The notes beneath the pieces are model-generated. The model saw nothing but the letters and a program-made list of their open reading frames with translations. It searched no databases and was not told where the DNA came from. Positions 1 through 6,527 of a stretch of 14,058 nt of DNA are shown one piece after another. The stretch is taken from assembly GCA_007129775.1 (NCBI GenBank), contig SKUV01000027.1, positions 1-14,058 on the forward strand, written 5' to 3'. Each line of letters begins with the position of its first letter. Within the stretch, counting starts at the first letter, position 1. This DNA is from Paracoccaceae bacterium (lineage in GTDB: Bacteria; Pseudomonadota; Alphaproteobacteria; Rhodobacterales; Rhodobacteraceae). Both the position numbers and the translations under genes were made by a program.

Positions 1-1
1 A

Positions 2-580
2 TCACAGATATCGCACCGCCGCAAAGCACCCGATCAGGAGCACCATGAACAGCGTGAACATAAGACCGAGCCGGCGCTCGATGAAATCACGGATCGGTGC
101 GCCGTATTTCCACAGAAGCGTTGCGACGATGAAGAACCGCAAACCCCGCGCGATGATGCTGGCGACGATGAAGACCGGCAGCGACAGCCCGGTCGCACCC
201 GACATGATCGTGATCACCTTGTAGGGAAAGGGGGTAACCCCGGCGAACAGCACCACCCATGCGCCCCAGTCGTTGTAGCGTTGGGCGAATTCGGCGAAAT
301 AGGCATCCTTGCCGTAGAACTCCAGAACCGGGCGGCCGACGGTTTCGAAAAGGCCATAGCCGATGACATAGCCGCCCGCACCGCCCAGCACGGATGCGAC
401 GGTCGCCACCCCCGCAATCAGGAAGGCCCGCGAGGGTTGGGCGATGATCATCGGGATCATCAGCACATCGGGCGGGATCGGAAAGACCGAGCTTTCGACA
501 AAGGCCACCACCGCCAGCGCCCAGAGCGCGTAAGGCGTGCGCGCAAGCGCGATCGTCCAGTCATAAAGGCGGCGCAGCAT
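2..580 (-). CDS. YqaA/DedA-family inner membrane protein (VTT/SNARE-associated domain)
   Basis: A 192-residue polytopic membrane protein of the DedA/YqaA (VTT) superfamily. Members span the inner membrane and are linked to lipid scrambling or flippase activity and envelope homeostasis; the substrate of this subgroup is unknown. The sequence shows the family's first re-entrant motif, with E29 followed by FPIPPD at 33-38, a Gly-rich stretch at 66-76, and the second motif TPFPYK at 116-121 followed by T124 and SG at 127-128. There are hydrophobic segments near 18-47, 53-77, 107-130, 133-152 and 170-190. I start it at the ATG ending at 580 because AGGAA lies 6 nt upstream and the protein then opens with MLRRLYDW; an in-frame start 16 codons further upstream has no ribosome binding site. 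The TGA stop is at 2-4, so the gene is complete, but its downstream neighbour is outside the window. The family call is strong; the biological role is not known. Confidence 0.9.
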   Translation of the reverse strand: MLRRLYDWTIALARTPYALWALAVVAFVESSVFPIPPDVLMIPMIIAQPSRAFLIAGVATVASVLGGAGGYVIGYGLFETVGRPVLEFYGKDAYFAEFAQRYNDWGAWVVLFAGVTPFPYKVITIMSGATGLSLPVFIVASIIARGLRFFIVATLLWKYGAPIRDFIERRLGLMFTLFMVLLIGCFAAVRYL

Positions 581-642
581 GGGTGTTCCTGCATGGATGT
601 CGGGCGCGGGTCCGGGCCCATGCAGCACGCCCTGCCGGCAAG

Positions 643-666
643 GTCAACGCCCCGCGAGGCGTTGAC
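643..666. repeat. Perfect 9-bp inverted repeat upstream of tRNA-Leu
   Basis: GTCAACGCC (643-651) and GGCGTTGAC (658-666) are perfect inverted copies separated by the six bases CCGCGA. The right arm contributes the first five bases of the TTGACG hexamer proposed as the tRNA -35 box. It sits between the divergently oriented dedA-like gene and tRNA-Leu. It could be an operator or an RNA hairpin; no T tract follows it on either strand, so I do not call it a terminator. Confidence 0.6.
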
Positions 667-690
667 GCGGCAAGGTGCCGGATGTAGTCA
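662..690 (+). promoter_or_regulatory. Probable sigma-70-type promoter of tRNA-Leu
   Basis: TTGACG at 662-667 matches the -35 consensus in five of six positions. A 17-bp spacer leads to TAGTCA at 685-690, a weak -10 match. The expected transcription start, about 7 bp further on near 697, would lie 3 nt ahead of the mature tRNA 5' end at 700, which fits a short tRNA leader. The position and the -35 box support the call; the -10 box is poor. Confidence 0.42.
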
Positions 691-699
691 GATTGCCGT

Positions 700-785
700 G
701 CCCGAGTGGCGGAACGGTAGACGCAGGGGATTCAAAATCCTCCGCCCTAGCGGGTGTGTGAGTTCGAATCTCACCTCGGGCACCA
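700..785 (+). tRNA. tRNA-Leu(CAA)
   Basis: A complete 86-nt class II tRNA. The acceptor stem is GCCCGAG (700-706) paired with CTCGGGC (775-781), followed by discriminator A and an encoded CCA (783-785). The D-arm region begins TGGCGGAACGGTAGACGCA. The anticodon stem GGGGA/TCCTC encloses the loop TTCAAAA (731-737), giving anticodon CAA (733-735), which reads UUG leucine codons. A long variable arm (about 743-757) is typical of tRNA-Leu. The T arm is GTGAG-TTCGAAT-CTCAC. UUG is a rare codon in such a GC-rich genome, so one CAA isoacceptor copy is expected. No terminator is visible downstream before the convergent gene's stop codon at 794. Confidence 0.97.
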
Positions 786-793
786 GTGCGACG

Positions 794-997
794 TTACTTG
801 CGCAGCCCGCAGGTGTTGATTCCCAGCAGCGAATAGAGCCCGCAAGTGCCGAAGATGCCCGTAGCAAGTGGCACGATCCCGATCAGATAGAGCCAGCGCA
901 ACGCGCCCTCGGGGTTCAGGAAGAAGCCGAGGATCAGGGCAAGGCCCACTATGATCCGCAGCGCGCGGTCGATGGTGCCGACATTCTTGGCAAGCAT
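794..997 (-). CDS. Small DUF2892 (YgaP transmembrane-type) inner membrane protein
   Basis: A 67-residue protein matching the stand-alone transmembrane domain of YgaP-like proteins (DUF2892). It has the typical opening KNVGTIDRALR (4-14), two hydrophobic segments near 15-28 and 34-51, and the family's C-terminal GTCGLYSLLGINTC, with cysteines at 52 and 63. The catalytic rhodanese domain of E. coli YgaP is absent, which is normal for short family members. The two conserved cysteines, and the frequent co-occurrence of this domain with sulfide or persulfide genes, suggest a link to sulfur metabolism, but no reaction is established. The ATG ending at 997 is preceded by AGGA seven bases upstream. 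It is transcribed away from the oxoprolinase gene's 3' end (144-bp gap) and ends 8 bp from the convergent tRNA-Leu. An AT-rich palindrome at 1026-1039 lies just upstream and suggests its own regulated promoter. Confidence 0.88.
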   Translation of the reverse strand: MLAKNVGTIDRALRIIVGLALILGFFLNPEGALRWLYLIGIVPLATGIFGTCGLYSLLGINTCGLRK

Positions 998-1025
998 TGG
1001 GCGGTCCTTTCGGGACAGATTAATG

Positions 1026-1039
1026 ATATATTCATATAT
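1026..1039. promoter_or_regulatory. AT-rich palindromic operator candidate upstream of the DUF2892 gene
   Basis: ATATAT-TC-ATATAT is a perfect inverted repeat with a 2-bp centre, inside an AT-rich island (about 1019-1047) that stands out sharply from the GC-rich surroundings. It lies about 30 bp upstream of the DUF2892 start at 997, where a promoter is expected. ArsR-family persulfide sensors (BigR, SqrR, YgaV) bind AT-rich palindromes in front of related genes, so such a regulator is a reasonable guess. The AT content may also simply reflect the -10 region. Confidence 0.45.
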
Positions 1040-1141
1040 TTAGTTTGCCTGTCCCGCACTGTCCATGCGACATGCACGCACTTCGCCCGGGCATCGGCCT
1101 GGCCGGCGGGCGACCTCTACGCCGCCCCTCGTGCTGCCCAA

Positions 1142-4100
1142 CTATTCCTTGCCGAAGCCACCGGCGCTGGGGGTAATCACCGTGACCGTCTCGCCCGCCT
1201 CCAGCAGGGTCTGGTCGCAGGCGGCCAGTTCGTCGATACTGCCGTTCAGTCGTTCGACGAGTGTGCGGCCGGTCTCGCCCGGCCCGCCGCCCTCCAGCCC
1301 CTCGGGCGGTCGGGCGCGGTGCGAGGACAGGATGGCGCAATCCATCCGCTCCAGAAACCGCAGACGGCGCAGGGTGCCGTCGCCGCCGCGAAAGGCCCCG
1401 GCCCCGCCCGATCCAGGGCGCAACGCGAATTCCTCCAGCAGCACCGGAAAGCGCAGTTCCAGAACCTCCGGATCGGTCAGGCGCGAATTGGTCATGTGGG
1501 TATGCACCCCTCCCGTGCCGGCAAAGCCGCGCCCGTCGTTCATGCGCCCGGCGGGCGAGCCCGCGCAGATGGTCTCGTAATACTGGTGGCGCGCATTGCC
1601 GAAGGTCAGGTTGTTCATGGTCCCTTGCGCATTCGCCATCGCCCCCAGCGCGCCGAAAAGCGCGTTGGTGACATGCTGCGAGGTTTCCACATTGCCGGCC
1701 ACCACCGCGCGCGGATAGGCGGGTTTGAGCATGCAGCCATCGGGGATAACGATGTCGATGGGCGCGAGGCAGCCCGCATTCATCGGGATCGGCGCCTCCA
1801 CCATCACCCGGAAGGCATAGAGCACCGCCGCCCGCGTCACCGGCTCTGGCGCGTTGAAATTGTTCTCGCGCGCCTCCGACGTTCCGGTGAAATCAACCGT
1901 CGCGCGGCGCGCCTCGTGGTCCACGCGGATAGCCACGCGGATCACCTGCCCAGTGTCGGTAGGGTAGTCGCAAGCGCAATCCGAAAGACGCCCGATCAGG
2001 CGGCGCACCTCTTCGGCGGCATTGTCCTGCACGTGGCCCATATAGGCCTGCACCACATCGAGCCCGAACTCCGCCACCATCCGGCGCAATTCGGCGATGC
2101 CGCGGGCATTGGCGGCGATCTGCGCCTTCAGATCGGCGATGTTCTGGGCCGGGTTGCGGCAGGGATAGGGATGTTCGCTCAGAAGCCGCAGAAGCGGCTC
2201 TTCCTGAAACTCCCCGCCCGCGACCAGACGGAAATTGTCGATCAGCACGCCTTCCTCGTCCACCGTGGTGGCCAGCGGTGTCATCGAGCCCGGCGCAGTG
2301 CCGCCCACATCGGCGTGATGCCCGCGCGAGGCCACCCAGAACAGGATCTCCCTGCCCGCATCATCGAAGACCGGCGTGACCACGGTGATGTCGGGCAGAT
2401 GCGTCCCGCCATTATAGGGCGCGTTGAGCGCAAACACATCCCCCGGCCCGGCATCGGGGTTGAGCCGGATCACCGTTTCGACGCTGCGATCCATGGAGCC
2501 CAGATGCACCGGCATATGCGGCGCATTGGCCACCAGCGCGCCGGTCGCATCGAAAACCGCACAGGAAAAATCGAGCCGCTCCTTGATGTTGACCGATTGC
2601 GCGGTGTTCTGGAGCGCCACGCCCATCTGTTCGGCGATGTTCATGAACAGGTTGTTGAACACCTCCAGCAGCACCGGATCGGCGGTTTCCGTGCCGATCG
2701 CCTGATCGCGGCGCAGCGCCTCGTGCCGGGTCATCAGAACATGATCGCGGGCGGTCACCTGCGCCTGCCAGCCGGGCTCCACGACGATGGTCTGATTGTC
2801 TTCGATGATCAGCGCGGGCCCGGTGATCATGTTGCCGGGCACAAGGCCCGCGCGGGGGAAGACCCCGGCCTCGTGCCATGCGCCCCCGGAATAGAAGGGC
2901 ATGCGCCGGTCGGTGGCGGCCTCGCCCCCTGTCTCGGGCGCCGGGGCCTCTGTGTCGGGCGCGGCCTCGCGCTCGAAGCCGGCCAGTTCCACCGCCTCGA
3001 TCATCAGCGCCTTTTCCCGCGCGGCAAAGCCGAATTGCGCGCGGTGCAGCGCCTCGAAAGCCTCGCGCAGGGCGGCCCTGTCGGTGCCATCATGGGGCAC
3101 GGGCAGTGCGGTGTCGGTGCCGGCATAGCGCAGATGCAGCGTCGCACGGGTCTGCGTCGCCCCGGGCGCGAGGCCCTGTGCGGCCAGTTCCTCGGCCACC
3201 TCGGCGCGCAGCGCTTCCAGCGCCTCCGCGACAGCCCCAGTGCCGTCTTCGAGCCCCACTTCCAGCGCCCGCTGGCGCGAGGTGAAGACACCCGAAAGCC
3301 CGATCCCGTAGGCCGACAGAAGCCCTGACAGCGGATGGATCAGCACCCGGGTCATCCCCAGCGCATCGGCCACGAGGCAGGCATGCTGCCCGCCCGCGCC
3401 CCCGAAGGAATTGAGCAGATAGCGTGTCACGTCATAGCCGCGCTGCACGCTGATCTTCTTGACCGCATTGGCCATGTTCTCGACCGCGATCTGCAGGAAA
3501 CCCTCGGCGATGTCCTCGGCACTGCGGTCCTCGCGCGCGGCGATCTCGGCAAAGCGCGCGGCCACTGTCTCGCGGTCCAGTGGCTGGTCCTGTTCCGGGC
3601 CGAAGATGGCGGGAAAGAGATCGGGCTGCAGCTTGCCCAGCATCACATTGGCATCCGTCACCGTCAGCGGCCCGCCGCGCCGGTAGCAGGCCGGCCCGGG
3701 ATCGGCGCCGGCGCTGTCGGGGCCCACGCGGAACCGCCCCGGATCGGCATGCAGGATCGAGCCGCCGCCGGCCGCCACCGTATGCACCCGCATCATCGGT
3801 GCGCGCATCCGCACGCCCGCCACCTCGGTATCGAAAGCGCGTTCGTAATCGCCCGCGAAATGGGCCACATCGGTGCTGGTGCCGCCCATGTCAAAGCCGA
3901 TCACCCGGTCGAATCCGGCGATTTCGGCGGTGCGCGCCATGCCCACCACGCCGCCCGCCGGCCCCGACAGGATCGCGTCCTTGCCCTGAAACCGCTCCGC
4001 CGCCGTCAGCCCGCCCGAGGACATCATGAATTGCAGGGTCGGGCCCGGCTCGCCCGGCGGCGTCGCGCCCAGGGCCTCGGCCACGCGCGCCACATAGCGC

Positions 4101-4768
4101 CGCAGGATCGGCGAGAGATAGGCATCCACCACCGTGGTATCGCCCCGCCCCACCAGCTTGATCAGAGGCGAGGCCTCGTGGCTGACCGACACCTGCCCGA
4201 AGCCCATGGCGCGCACATGTTGGGCCAGCAGCGCCTCGTGGTCGGGATTGCGCCAGGCGTGCATCAGCACGATGGCCACCGTGTCGATTCCCTCCTGCCG
4301 CAACTCTGCAAGCGGTTTGGCCAGCGGTGCCATGTCCAGCGGCAGCTCGATACTGCCATCGGCGCGCAGTCGCTCCTCCACCTCGATCACCCGGGAATAG
4401 AGTTGTTCGGGCAGGATGATTTCCTTGGCGAAGATGTCGGGCCGGGCCTGATAGCCCAGGCGTAGTGCATCGCGAAAGCCGCGCGTGATCAGCAGGGCGG
4501 TGCGGTCGCCCTTGCGTTCCAGAAGCGCGTTGGTGGCCACTGTCGTGCCCATGCGCACGGTGCCGATGCTGTCCGCCGGGATGGCTGCGCCGGCCGGCAG
4601 GCCCAGCACCTGCCGTATCCCCTCGATCGCGGCATCTTCATAAACGCCGGGGTTTTCGGACAGCAGCTTGAGAGGGTGCAGCCCGCTATCCGGCGCCCGG
4701 CCGATGATATCGGTGAAGGTGCCGCCCCGGTCGATCCAGAAATCCCACTGCTTCGCCGCGCTGCCCAT
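1142..4768 (-). CDS. Fused hydantoinase A/B protein, probable ATP-dependent 5-oxoprolinase
   Basis: A 1208-residue cytoplasmic enzyme, probably hydrolysing 5-oxo-L-proline to L-glutamate with ATP (5-oxoprolinase type; bacterial OplA and eukaryotic OPLAH are the relatives in mind). Order of domains: hydantoinase A N-terminal domain (about 9-195) with the nucleotide-phosphate motif DRGGTFTDI at 13-21 and RMGTTVATNALLERKGDR at 72-89; hydantoinase A domain (about 205-510) with FDMGGTSTDV at 292-301 and FGGAGGQHAC at 455-464; a linker; and hydantoinase B domain (about 697-1205) with MPVHLGSM, NAPYNGGTHLPDIT and a Gly-rich C-terminal GSGGAGAFRGGDG. A single A+B fusion of about 1200 residues is the oxoprolinase layout; many hydantoinases and acetone carboxylases split it in two. 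I chose the ATG ending at 4768 because GGGAGG lies about 8 bases upstream; an in-frame TTG nine codons earlier lies inside the palindromic operator. Divergent from the MarR and BASS-like genes. A different cyclic imide substrate remains possible. Confidence 0.9.
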   Translation of the reverse strand: MGSAAKQWDFWIDRGGTFTDIIGRAPDSGLHPLKLLSENPGVYEDAAIEGIRQVLGLPAGAAIPADSIGTVRMGTTVATNALLERKGDRTALLITRGFRDALRLGYQARPDIFAKEIILPEQLYSRVIEVEERLRADGSIELPLDMAPLAKPLAELRQEGIDTVAIVLMHAWRNPDHEALLAQHVRAMGFGQVSVSHEASPLIKLVGRGDTTVVDAYLSPILRRYVARVAEALGATPPGEPGPTLQFMMSSGGLTAAERFQGKDAILSGPAGGVVGMARTAEIAGFDRVIGFDMGGTSTDVAHFAGDYERAFDTEVAGVRMRAPMMRVHTVAAGGGSILHADPGRFRVGPDSAGADPGPACYRRGGPLTVTDANVMLGKLQPDLFPAIFGPEQDQPLDRETVAARFAEIAAREDRSAEDIAEGFLQIAVENMANAVKKISVQRGYDVTRYLLNSFGGAGGQHACLVADALGMTRVLIHPLSGLLSAYGIGLSGVFTSRQRALEVGLEDGTGAVAEALEALRAEVAEELAAQGLAPGATQTRATLHLRYAGTDTALPVPHDGTDRAALREAFEALHRAQFGFAAREKALMIEAVELAGFEREAAPDTEAPAPETGGEAATDRRMPFYSGGAWHEAGVFPRAGLVPGNMITGPALIIEDNQTIVVEPGWQAQVTARDHVLMTRHEALRRDQAIGTETADPVLLEVFNNLFMNIAEQMGVALQNTAQSVNIKERLDFSCAVFDATGALVANAPHMPVHLGSMDRSVETVIRLNPDAGPGDVFALNAPYNGGTHLPDITVVTPVFDDAGREILFWVASRGHHADVGGTAPGSMTPLATTVDEEGVLIDNFRLVAGGEFQEEPLLRLLSEHPYPCRNPAQNIADLKAQIAANARGIAELRRMVAEFGLDVVQAYMGHVQDNAAEEVRRLIGRLSDCACDYPTDTGQVIRVAIRVDHEARRATVDFTGTSEARENNFNAPEPVTRAAVLYAFRVMVEAPIPMNAGCLAPIDIVIPDGCMLKPAYPRAVVAGNVETSQHVTNALFGALGAMANAQGTMNNLTFGNARHQYYETICAGSPAGRMNDGRGFAGTGGVHTHMTNSRLTDPEVLELRFPVLLEEFALRPGSGGAGAFRGGDGTLRRLRFLERMDCAILSSHRARPPEGLEGGGPGETGRTLVERLNGSIDELAACDQTLLEAGETVTVITPSAGGFGKE

Positions 4769-4789
4769 GGCCGTGCCCTCCCGATTCAA

Positions 4790-4826
4790 TGACAAATCGT
4801 TGACATTTTGTCAGCGTTCCTGTCAA
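4790..4826. promoter_or_regulatory. Palindromic operator cluster between the oxoprolinase and MarR genes
   Basis: Four pentamer half-sites lie in the 97-bp divergent intergenic region: TGACA at 4790-4794 and 4801-4805, TGTCA at 4809-4813 and 4821-4825. They form nested inverted repeats: TGACAAA-N10-TTTGTCA (4790-4813), TGACA-TTT-TGTCA (4801-4813) and TTGACA-N15-TGTCAA (4800-4826). The last repeat presents a perfect TTGACA -35 hexamer on each strand, facing inward, although the hexamers 17 bp further on (TCAACT and TCAACG) are poor -10 boxes. MarR-family dimers commonly bind short palindromes in such divergent regions, so this is the likely site of autoregulation and of oxoprolinase control. 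Confidence 0.6.
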
Positions 4827-4865
4827 CTCGAAAACGACCGGCAGGACAGACGGCGAGGGGCGGCG

Positions 4866-5390
4866 ATGACGGACAGACGGCAGGCAGGCATCGGCCCTGT
4901 GGTTTCGGCCCGGCACCTTGCGCAGGGCGAACTGCCCGAATTGTCCGAGGTGGAGTTTGCCCTCAGCATGACCGGTCATGCCTTTCACCGATGGATCGTG
5001 CGCTGCATGGCCGCTGCCGGCGGGCCCGCGATGCAGCCGCTGGAGGTGCTGGTGCTGCATCTGGTGCACCATCGCGCACGGCCCAAGACGCTCGCCGATA
5101 TCTGCCTCGTTCTGAATATCGAGGATACCCATCTGGCCAATTACGCGATCCGCAAGCTGGTGGGGCACGGGCTGGTGACGCAGGGGCGCAAGGGCAAGGA
5201 AAAGACGGTGACCATAACGCCCGAAGGCGCGGCGCTGTGCGAACGTTATGGCGAGGTGCGCGCGGGCCTTTTGCTGGACGCCGCAAGGCAAGCGGGGGTC
5301 GCGCCGGCCGAGATGTCCCGGATCGCGGCGCTCTTGCGGCACCTGTCAGGGGCCTATGATCAGGCCGCGCGCGGGGCTGCGGCGCTGTGA
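4866..5390 (+). CDS. MarR-superfamily winged-helix transcriptional regulator
   Basis: A 174-residue cytoplasmic DNA-binding protein. After a variable N-terminus and a long helix (about 27-52), a MarR-type winged helix is readable at 57-120: a scaffold helix rich in Leu/Val/His (58-70), the first HTH helix with TLADICLVL (75-83), the recognition helix with DTHLANYAIRKLVGHG (87-102), and a basic wing GRKGKEKTVTITPEG (107-121). A C-terminal helical stretch probably completes the dimer interface. It resembles the group of predicted MarR-type regulators in proteobacteria rather than classical drug-responsive MarR. The ATG at 4866 is preceded by GAGGGG about 6-8 bases upstream. It is divergent from the oxoprolinase across the TGACA/TGTCA cluster and overlaps the downstream transporter by 4 bp, so it probably represses or activates both sides. 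Its ligand is unknown; a substrate or product of the oxoprolinase is the natural guess. Confidence 0.85.
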   Translation: MTDRRQAGIGPVVSARHLAQGELPELSEVEFALSMTGHAFHRWIVRCMAAAGGPAMQPLEVLVLHLVHHRARPKTLADICLVLNIEDTHLANYAIRKLVGHGLVTQGRKGKEKTVTITPEGAALCERYGEVRAGLLLDAARQAGVAPAEMSRIAALLRHLSGAYDQAARGAAAL

Positions 5391-6325
5391 GCCTGCAACC
5401 GCTGTTCTGGCTCGCGGCGCGCGGTCGCTTCGTGCTGCTGACGGGGCTGGCGGCGGGCATTGGGATTCCGCCGCTGGCACGGGCGATGGAGCCCGCGATC
5501 GTGCCCCTGATTGCGACGCTGCTGTTTCTGGCCGCGATCCGGATCGGCCCCAAGGCGGCGCGGCCACGCCCGGCCGAAGTGCCGCGCTATCTGCTGCTGG
5601 CGTTGGCCTTTCAGACGGCGATGCCGCTGGCGGCGCTGGCGGTGCTGGCAGCGGTGGGCTGGGACGGTACGACCATCGGCATTGGCGTGGTGCTGATGCT
5701 GGCGGCGGGGCCTGTGATGGGCGGGCCCGGGCTGGCGATCCTTGCCGGGGCCGACCCGGTGCCGGTGTTGCGCCATCTCGTGATCGGCACGGCGCTCTTG
5801 CCAGTCACGGCGCTGCCGGTCTTCTGGTTCCTGCCAGTGTTCGAGGACAATGCGGCGACCATTGTTGCCGGAGCGAAACTGCTCGCGATCATAGTGCTGG
5901 CCGGCGGCGCGGGGTTCGCGCTGCGCGCCGCCCTGCCACGTCTGGCGAGCCCCGATGCGATCCGCGCCAATGACGGGCTGTCGGCGCTGGCGATGGGGCT
6001 AGTCGTCATTGGCCTGACCTCGGCTGTGGGGCCTGCGGCGCTGTCCGGCGAGGCCATGTTCTGGCTCGTCCTCGTGGCAACCTTCGTGCTGAATTTCGGC
6101 ACCCAGCTTCTGGTATTCGCGGGTTTCCGGGCTGCGGGCGCGGGCGATGCCGCCGCCGGTATGGGGCTGAGCGCGGGCAACCGGAACATGGCGCTTTTTC
6201 TGGGCGCGCTGCCGCCCGAGACAGCCTCGGATCTGCTTTTGTTCATAGGCCTTTATCAGGTGCCGATGTTCCTCACGCCACTTGTGATGATTCGCCTTTA
6301 CCGCATGCGCGCAGCCCCGCCATGA
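5387..6325 (+). CDS. BASS-like (bile acid:sodium symporter superfamily) membrane transporter
   Basis: A 312-residue integral membrane protein with roughly nine or ten hydrophobic segments (for example 15-29, 37-52, 67-91, 95-108, 128-150, 157-182, 197-214, 223-248 and 279-303). The motif SAGNRNMAL at 262-270 sits where BASS/SBF-fold proteins carry a discontinuous helix, with a related Gly/Pro-rich stretch AAGPVMGGPGLA at 106-117. This supports a BASS-superfamily assignment, whose members move organic anions with Na+ or H+. The start is GTG at 5387, inside the MarR gene's stop (GTGA, 4-bp overlap), which implies translational coupling. There is no independent ribosome binding site of note. Context suggests it transports the ligand or metabolite of the linked regulator and oxoprolinase, possibly 5-oxoproline or glutamate, but that is inference. 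An ordinary export role is equally possible. Confidence 0.72.
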   Translation: MSLQPLFWLAARGRFVLLTGLAAGIGIPPLARAMEPAIVPLIATLLFLAAIRIGPKAARPRPAEVPRYLLLALAFQTAMPLAALAVLAAVGWDGTTIGIGVVLMLAAGPVMGGPGLAILAGADPVPVLRHLVIGTALLPVTALPVFWFLPVFEDNAATIVAGAKLLAIIVLAGGAGFALRAALPRLASPDAIRANDGLSALAMGLVVIGLTSAVGPAALSGEAMFWLVLVATFVLNFGTQLLVFAGFRAAGAGDAAAGMGLSAGNRNMALFLGALPPETASDLLLFIGLYQVPMFLTPLVMIRLYRMRAAPP

Positions 6326-6527
6326 CCCGCCAAAGGGCGCCCAGTTGGGCTGCTGATTGTCGCGCAAGCATGGACAGTCAGCCAAGCACCTCGCTATTGG
6401 GGGCGAAAGATGTTCAAACCACGGGAAAATCGCCGATTTTGTCGAAAAAAGTTGGCTTTCCGCAACTCCTGCGGCAGACTGACTGAAAGGTGGCCTGAAT
6501 GGCCTTGGTCCGACCGGGGGTAAGACT
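6326..6527. other. Intergenic region with three short inverted repeats
   Basis: A 202-bp gene-free stretch between the transporter and the VPLPA-CTERM gene. It contains AAAATCG-C-CGATTTT (6426-6440), AGTTG-N8-CAACT (6450-6467) and CCGCA-N5-TGCGG (6460-6474); the second and third overlap. It is more AT-rich around 6426-6460 than its flanks. A run of G (6516-6520) about 8 bases before the ATG is the only possible ribosome binding site. I see no convincing sigma-70 or sigma-54 promoter and no T-tailed terminator for the transporter. Confidence 0.5.
6426..6440. promoter_or_regulatory. 15-bp near-perfect palindrome upstream of the VPLPA-CTERM gene
   Basis: AAAATCG (6426-6432) and CGATTTT (6434-6440) are perfect inverted copies around one central C. 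The site is 87 bp ahead of the VPLPA-CTERM start and lies in the most AT-rich part of this intergenic region. Its size and symmetry fit a dimeric regulator site. It could equally act as a short hairpin, but only a single G and no further T run follows the right arm. Confidence 0.4.

Noticed and set aside
581..628. Longer start for the YqaA/DedA-like protein
   Set aside because: The 16 extra residues are Pro/Gly/His-rich and precede the usual N-terminus. The ATG ending at 580 has a good AGGAA, the upstream one has none.
1020..1034. CtrA-like site TTAA-N7-TTCA
   Set aside because: One half-site is mismatched against TTAA-N7-TTAA and the region is simply AT-rich; the perfect ATATAT palindrome is the stronger pattern.
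281..3328. A 1015-codon open frame on the plus strand opposite the oxoprolinase and spanning the tRNA
   Set aside because: It runs antisense through two well-supported genes and straight through tRNA-Leu. Its translation is rich in His, Arg and Gln with no recognisable domain, typical of the complementary frame of a GC-rich gene.
6339..6350. GCCCA-GT-TGGGC as terminator of the transporter gene
   Set aside because: The loop is only two bases for a 5-bp stem and no T tract follows; it cannot be supported as an intrinsic terminator.
6451..6470. Possible sigma-54 promoter before the VPLPA-CTERM gene
   Set aside because: TTGGC is present but the required GC element at the right distance is missing, so the -24/-12 pattern is not met.
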